Shown piece after piece: positions 59,792-64,000 of a stretch of DNA of 64,000 nt. A program made the translations under genes and the position numbers. Source of the DNA: Halapricum hydrolyticum (GTDB lineage: Archaea > Halobacteriota > Halobacteria > Halobacteriales > Haloarculaceae); the NCBI RefSeq assembly GCF_025517535.1, contig NZ_JAOPKC010000006.1:90992-154991 (forward strand). Reading direction: 5' to 3'. The notes below the pieces were generated by a model. The model saw only the letters and a list, made by a program, of their open reading frames with translations. It was not told the origin of the DNA and made no database searches. Every line of letters starts with the position of its first letter. Position 1 is the first letter of the stretch.

Positions 59792-60898
59792 ATGCGACTG
59801 CTCTACCTCACTGAGGAGCCCATCTCTTTTTCGGGCACGATGGTGCGTGGCGGGCAGATCCACGTCCGGAACGTAGTCTCCGGGTTACGGGCACGTGGCC
59901 ACGACGTGAGGCTCATCGACTGGAACGACGAGCCCGAACGATCGTTTCAACGCTCACTGTCTCCACACTTCCGGTTCGGGTTCGATCCGACCAGAACGCT
60001 CGTTCGAGCTATCTCAGTGGGTCGACAAATGGACGCCGACGCGATAATCTCGAAAACGCGTAAAACATATCTCGCGGGATTGGGAGCTGCCGCCGCGCTC
60101 GATATCTCGCATGTCGTGCACGTGGGATCGAGCCCGACTGCAGCCGGTGGCAGCATATCTGATTGTCTTCTCGACAAGTCATTCGAGGCGCGTTTGCGCG
60201 CCCCTCACGACGCCTATTTCGTGGTCTGTCAGGCAATCGGTGACGAGCTCGAAGCACTGGGTATCGACCCGAACCGCGTTTTTGATGTTAAGAACGCGGT
60301 CGACACTGACCGGTTTCACCCAGACGGCCCACCGGATCCGCTCTCTTCGTCGGATATGAAACGCTTGCCAGATGATGACGACCTTCGACTCGGCTATGTC
60401 GGAGGACTTCACGAGTACAAGGGCCTAGACGACCTCGCGGATGCTCTCGACCGAGTACACTCGGACTCGCACCTCATCGTCGCAGGCGACGGTCCCGATC
60501 GGGAGCGACTCGAACGGAAGTTCGGCTCGACGGCGACGTTTCTCGGAGCGATTCCCTACGAGCAGATCCCCGCATTCTATCACGAAATCGACGTGCTCGT
60601 ACTCCCATCCCATACCGAAGGGTTGCCGAGAGTCGTCCTCGAAGCGCAGGCGACGGGCACGCCCGTCGTTGCGACTCGTGTCGGCGGTGTTCCCGAGGTC
60701 GTTGAGGACGGGCAGACGGGCCTTCTCTGTGACGCACATGATCCGGATTGTCTCGCTGCTGCTATCGATCGCCTTGCAACTGATGGTGCCGAACGGTCAC
60801 GTCTTGCGGAGGTGGGTCGGGAAGCCGTAGCGACGTCGTTCACGTGGGATAGTCTGTACGGCAGGTACGAACGATTCCTCCGGACGATCTGTGATTAG
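59792..60898 (+). CDS. GT4-type glycosyltransferase
   Basis: A 368-residue GT-B glycosyltransferase. It begins MRLLYLTEEPISFSGTMVRGGQIHVRN, and the C-terminal half has LGYVGGLHEYKGLDDLADAL, AGDGPDRERLE and the E-x7-E pair in SHTEGLPRVVLEAQATGTPVVATRVGGVPE, which bind the nucleotide sugar. ATG 59792 is preferred because CTATTTAC lies 25-32 bp upstream. It lies 5 bp before the flippase gene, so the two form an operon for surface glycan synthesis. Confidence 0.9.
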   Translation: MRLLYLTEEPISFSGTMVRGGQIHVRNVVSGLRARGHDVRLIDWNDEPERSFQRSLSPHFRFGFDPTRTLVRAISVGRQMDADAIISKTRKTYLAGLGAAAALDISHVVHVGSSPTAAGGSISDCLLDKSFEARLRAPHDAYFVVCQAIGDELEALGIDPNRVFDVKNAVDTDRFHPDGPPDPLSSSDMKRLPDDDDLRLGYVGGLHEYKGLDDLADALDRVHSDSHLIVAGDGPDRERLERKFGSTATFLGAIPYEQIPAFYHEIDVLVLPSHTEGLPRVVLEAQATGTPVVATRVGGVPEVVEDGQTGLLCDAHDPDCLAAAIDRLATDGAERSRLAEVGREAVATSFTWDSLYGRYERFLRTICD

Positions 60899-60903
60899 TA
60901 TCG

Positions 60904-62430
60904 ATGAGTGACAACGATCAAGCGATCCGGGACGTCGTCAAGGGTGCGAGTATCGTTTACGTTGGTTTGTTTTTGGAGTTGGTTATCGCCTTCTTCGCGC
61001 AGGTGCTCGCAGCACGGTATCTCTCTGTCGGTGGGTTCGGTGGGCTGACAACCGGAACAGCTCTCCTCGATATTGGGTCGATTATCGCCGGACTGGGGTT
61101 AGCAGGTGGGTTGACTCGATACCTCCCCCGAATCGAGAGCAAACAGAAGCGCTCACTGGTGACGACGGCGGTTGGGATCTCACTCACAAATGCCGTCATC
61201 ATTGGTGGTCTAGTGGCGCTCGGAGCCCCTGTGATTGCCACAGAAGTGTTTGGAGATCCGTCAGTGACTGTTAGTATCCGTATTTTTGGGGCTGCGATTC
61301 CATTTTCGGCACTTCTCAATATTGCGATTGGCGGCATTCGTGGTGAGAAAGAGCCACTTTATCGGGTTTACGTAAAGAACATCACACAGCCGTTGATCCG
61401 GTTCTTTCTGGTTATAGTTGCTGTCGTCCTCGGCCTTGATCAGGCAGGGATCGCTGGCGCCTACGCGTTTCCGTACGTCGTGACGAGTGCACTCGCACTA
61501 TTTCTTCTCTATAGAACACTCCCCCAAACACCACTCCAAATTGATGTCGACCTTACAGAACGAGTTGCGCGATATTCGATTCCGCTCATTGCGTCCGGTC
61601 TCGCCGGATTCGTGTACCGCAGCGTGGATATATTCCTCATATTATATTTTCTCGATAGTTCGGCAGTCGGCGTTTATGGAGTCGCGTACGCGGCCGTCGG
61701 ATTCATGCAGATGTTCTCGACAGCGTTCAATTTCCTCGGCGCACCCGTAGCAAGCGAGCTCGAACACGATGAGGACACCGAAGGGGTCATGAGCGTGTTT
61801 CGGCCGGTTTCGCGCTGGCTTGTTGTCGCCAGTGCCTGTGCGTTCGTTCCGCTTGGGGTTTTTTCATCAGAGTTCATCAGCATTATATACGGATCAGCGT
61901 ACGCTGGTGGCGGACTTGCGCTCGCAATATTGGCATTCGGGTACGGCTCACAAAATGTGTTAAGCGTAAACGGACCGATACTACAGGCTCTCGGTCGGTC
62001 GCGTCTTCTTGCGTTCAACAGCGTTCTCGCCGCAATCGTAAACGTCGTTCTCAACGTACTATTTATTCCGCGATTTGGGATTGTCGGTGCCGCTGTCGCA
62101 ACTAGTATATCATTTGTCCTACGGGACGGGCTCGCAGCAGTCGAGGTTCGTTACCTCCTTGATACAACACCGATTCGTGGGAACGTGTTCGGGCCAGCAC
62201 TTGTTGCAATCGGGATATTTGGGGTGTTTGGGTTCATTGTCGCGCCAACAGTTCCGACAACGGTGCTCTGGCTACTTGGTGTCTCGGGAGTGGCATGTCT
62301 ACTGTACGTCGTCTCCGTGTTGGTGCTCTTCGGAATCTCGCGAACGGAGGTTATGATCCTCCGTTCAGCGGAGGAACAGTACGGTCTCCCGGTCCCTGAC
62401 CCAATAGTCGAGTTACTTCATCGACGCTGA
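60904..62430 (+). CDS. Oligosaccharide flippase (polysaccharide export, MATE-like)
   Basis: A 508-residue protein with about 12-14 membrane helices. The segment AARYLSVGGFGGLTTGTALLDIGSIIAGLGLAGGLTRYLPR is typical of Wzx-like flippases, which move lipid-linked sugars across the membrane. Third-codon GC is lower than in upstream genes, which suggests foreign origin. Its partner glycosyltransferase is directly upstream. A place in N-glycosylation or S-layer decoration is inferred. Confidence 0.9.
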   Translation: MSDNDQAIRDVVKGASIVYVGLFLELVIAFFAQVLAARYLSVGGFGGLTTGTALLDIGSIIAGLGLAGGLTRYLPRIESKQKRSLVTTAVGISLTNAVIIGGLVALGAPVIATEVFGDPSVTVSIRIFGAAIPFSALLNIAIGGIRGEKEPLYRVYVKNITQPLIRFFLVIVAVVLGLDQAGIAGAYAFPYVVTSALALFLLYRTLPQTPLQIDVDLTERVARYSIPLIASGLAGFVYRSVDIFLILYFLDSSAVGVYGVAYAAVGFMQMFSTAFNFLGAPVASELEHDEDTEGVMSVFRPVSRWLVVASACAFVPLGVFSSEFISIIYGSAYAGGGLALAILAFGYGSQNVLSVNGPILQALGRSRLLAFNSVLAAIVNVVLNVLFIPRFGIVGAAVATSISFVLRDGLAAVEVRYLLDTTPIRGNVFGPALVAIGIFGVFGFIVAPTVPTTVLWLLGVSGVACLLYVVSVLVLFGISRTEVMILRSAEEQYGLPVPDPIVELLHRR

Positions 62431-62440
62431 ATATCGATGC

Positions 62441-63796
62441 TCAGCGGTAGCCGAGATCACGGAGCCGCTGTTCGACCTCGTCACTCGTCTCGACTTCGGG
62501 GAGGTCGATATCCGTTGCTTCGGCTTCGTCGAGGTACGCATTCATTTGTTCTCGGAACTCGGCGACAATGTCAGGGTGTTCCTCGCTCACGTCGTTTAGC
62601 TCGTCGGGATCTGACTGGAGATCGTATAACTCAACCTGATCTTCCTCAACTAGCCAAAAACACTTCCATTCGGATGTCCGGCAAGCGAGTGTCCCCCCGC
62701 TTGCCGCTGTTGCGATGGTAACCTCTTCTTCCATCTCCTCGCCACGGAGTAGGGGCGCAAAACTCGTCCCCTGAACCGCATCGGGTGTCTCGATGTCAAG
62801 GAGATCGTACAGGGTAGGTCCGAGGTCAAGCAGGGAAACCTGCTGGTCAATAGTCCGCGATTCAATTTCGGGCGCATAGATGATGAGCGGGACGCGAAGC
62901 AGTTCGTCGTAAAGGTAGGGGTGGTGACCGAATCGGTCGTGCTCGCCGAACGCCTCCCCGTGGTCAGCAGTGACGACGATGATTGTCTCGTCAAGGATGC
63001 CACGTTCCTTTAATTCGTCGAGGACCTTCCCGATATAGTGGTCCGTGAAGCGGATCTCCCCTTCGTATAGTTTGAGTAGGTCATCGACATCCTCTTCTGT
63101 GAGTTGGTCGGGCTCTTCCTGCATCTTGCCGTTGAGTTCGGCAACGCGACGCTTCGGGAGTGGATCAACGTTGAGGTCTTCGAGGAACTGCTCGGGTGGC
63201 TGGAAAGGGTAGTGGACGTCCATATAGTGGAGCCACATAAAGAAGGGGTCCTCATCGTCCCACTCACTTTTGAACCAATCAAGCGCGTTTTCGGTAATCG
63301 TCGGCGCCTTCGCGTACGCGGAGGAATCCGTGGTGAGCGTGAAGTAGTGCCAGACGCGCCGCAGGAGGCTGTAAATTTTCGAATCTGGGTCAAGGCGGCG
63401 CTCGACGCGGTCCTTCAGCGAGGCGACGGAGTCCGAACCCTCAGCAGAGTCGTTGAAGGTGTCGAATCCACTGTCGTAGTTCTGTTCGGAGCCGAGATGT
63501 GGGTTAGAGTGATAACCGATAGTGTAGTATCCCGACTCTCGAAGCGTACGGGCAATAAACGGGCGATTGTCGTTCAGATAACTATATCCTCCGTACGTAA
63601 GCGGAAGAGTGCTAGTCAGAATAGAAGGAAAACTAGAAGGCGTAGAAGAGCCGTTGGCAACGACGCCGGTCAGATTTACCGAATCGCTTCGGAGAGTGTG
63701 TAGGTTGGGTGCAAGTGGTTCATTTTTACGTCTGGAAAAGATATAATCAAACCGAAGGCTGTCGACAGTGACAAGAAGAACGTTCTCAGAGTCCAT
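62441..63796 (-). CDS. Sulfatase / alkaline phosphatase superfamily protein
   Basis: A 451-residue cytosolic-looking protein with NVLLVTVDSLRFDY (metal Asp), then VTADHGEAFGEHDRFGHHPYLYDELLRVPL, with metal ligands of the sulfatase fold. The position for the modified nucleophile reads NGSSTPSSFPSILTS: no Cys is present, and Ser or Thr must serve if it is active. It has no signal peptide. It faces the flippase gene, 10 bp apart, and probably belongs to the same surface-glycan island. Confidence 0.88.
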   Translation of the reverse strand: MDSENVLLVTVDSLRFDYIFSRRKNEPLAPNLHTLRSDSVNLTGVVANGSSTPSSFPSILTSTLPLTYGGYSYLNDNRPFIARTLRESGYYTIGYHSNPHLGSEQNYDSGFDTFNDSAEGSDSVASLKDRVERRLDPDSKIYSLLRRVWHYFTLTTDSSAYAKAPTITENALDWFKSEWDDEDPFFMWLHYMDVHYPFQPPEQFLEDLNVDPLPKRRVAELNGKMQEEPDQLTEEDVDDLLKLYEGEIRFTDHYIGKVLDELKERGILDETIIVVTADHGEAFGEHDRFGHHPYLYDELLRVPLIIYAPEIESRTIDQQVSLLDLGPTLYDLLDIETPDAVQGTSFAPLLRGEEMEEEVTIATAASGGTLACRTSEWKCFWLVEEDQVELYDLQSDPDELNDVSEEHPDIVAEFREQMNAYLDEAEATDIDLPEVETSDEVEQRLRDLGYR

Positions 63797-63903
63797 TTAG
63801 TAGTTTATCGCAGAGACAGTCGATAAAGCTTATTATACACGCTAAAAACCCCATAACAATGGTAGCTACTAGGTACAGTATCTGTGCGACTCACTATAAC
63901 AAC

Positions 63904-64000
63904 TCAGCTTTGCACGTTAGCGTCAGCTGTTGAATGAACGAACAGGTGATCGATTTCTTCCATCAGGTCATCGACGCCACGATCATTATTGTCCCGAACC
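63904..64000 (-). CDS. C-terminal end of a gene entering from the right edge
   Basis: On the minus strand, an open frame from the window edge reads VRDNNDRGVDDLMEEIDHL and continues with FVHSTADANVQS to a TGA whose complement is 63904-63906. Codon use and acidity look haloarchaeal. Only 31 residues are visible, so no function can be given; a member of the glycan island is likely. Confidence 0.5.
   Translation of the reverse strand, partial: VRDNNDRGVDDLMEEIDHLFVHSTADANVQS

Overview
The window is chromosomal DNA of a halophilic archaeon (class Halobacteria). The evidence is high GC with strong G/C third-codon bias, very acidic proteins, TATA boxes about 27 bp upstream of leaderless starts, many GTG starts, Tat-type (RR) secretion signals, archaeal proteins such as aIF2-beta and PadR/ribbon-helix-helix regulators, and haloarchaeal insertion sequences (ISH3, IS6/ISH15-like, IS5/ISH1-like). 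The genus cannot be fixed from sequence alone.

Layout. 1-4841: tail of a coiled-coil protein, mobA with a 41-bp tandem repeat made from its own 3' end, a small membrane protein, an OsmC protein, ilvD, a membrane protein and a zinc-finger protein. 4855-10262: a nested mobile region. It is bounded by matching IS5-type terminal repeats and a 9-bp direct repeat, and carries an ISH3 element, a low-GC Tat-exported trypsin-like protease, an IS6 relic, a lipoprotein and an IS5 element with an IS6 element inside its left terminal repeat. 10422-22669: msrB, surE, carbonic anhydrase, an SNF-family transporter, tRNA-Ser with T-arm-like repeats, a frameshifted TrkA-type potassium channel gene, an ABC exporter, dnaJ and a uS10 paralogue. 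22837-31219: rhodanese-MBL hydrolase, M20 and M32 peptidases, dnaK, a membrane protein and a squalene/phytoene synthase.

31393-36137 is a respiratory block. A ctaB - membrane protein - ABC ATPase - ABC permease operon is divergent from an orphan coxB. 37460-40650 is nickel homeostasis: nikR is divergent from a tightly coupled nikMNQO ECF transporter operon with a candidate operator between them. 41647-59555 is mostly housekeeping: acylphosphatase, NAD(P)HX repair enzyme, moaC, tRNA-Leu, CinA, Nudix, glycerate kinase, Get3/ArsA ATPase, a large beta-propeller protein, XPD-like helicase and a DHH phosphoesterase. A 500-bp gap at 45483-45981 holds a promoter, a palindrome and two strong hairpins. 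59792-64000 is the start of a lower-GC surface-glycan island (glycosyltransferase, flippase, sulfatase-like protein) that runs off the window.

No CRISPR array, toxin-antitoxin pair or obvious defence system was seen. The strongest unusual signals are the composite transposon, the tRNA-Ser T-arm repeats, the hairpin locus at 45.6 kb and the mobA tail repeat.
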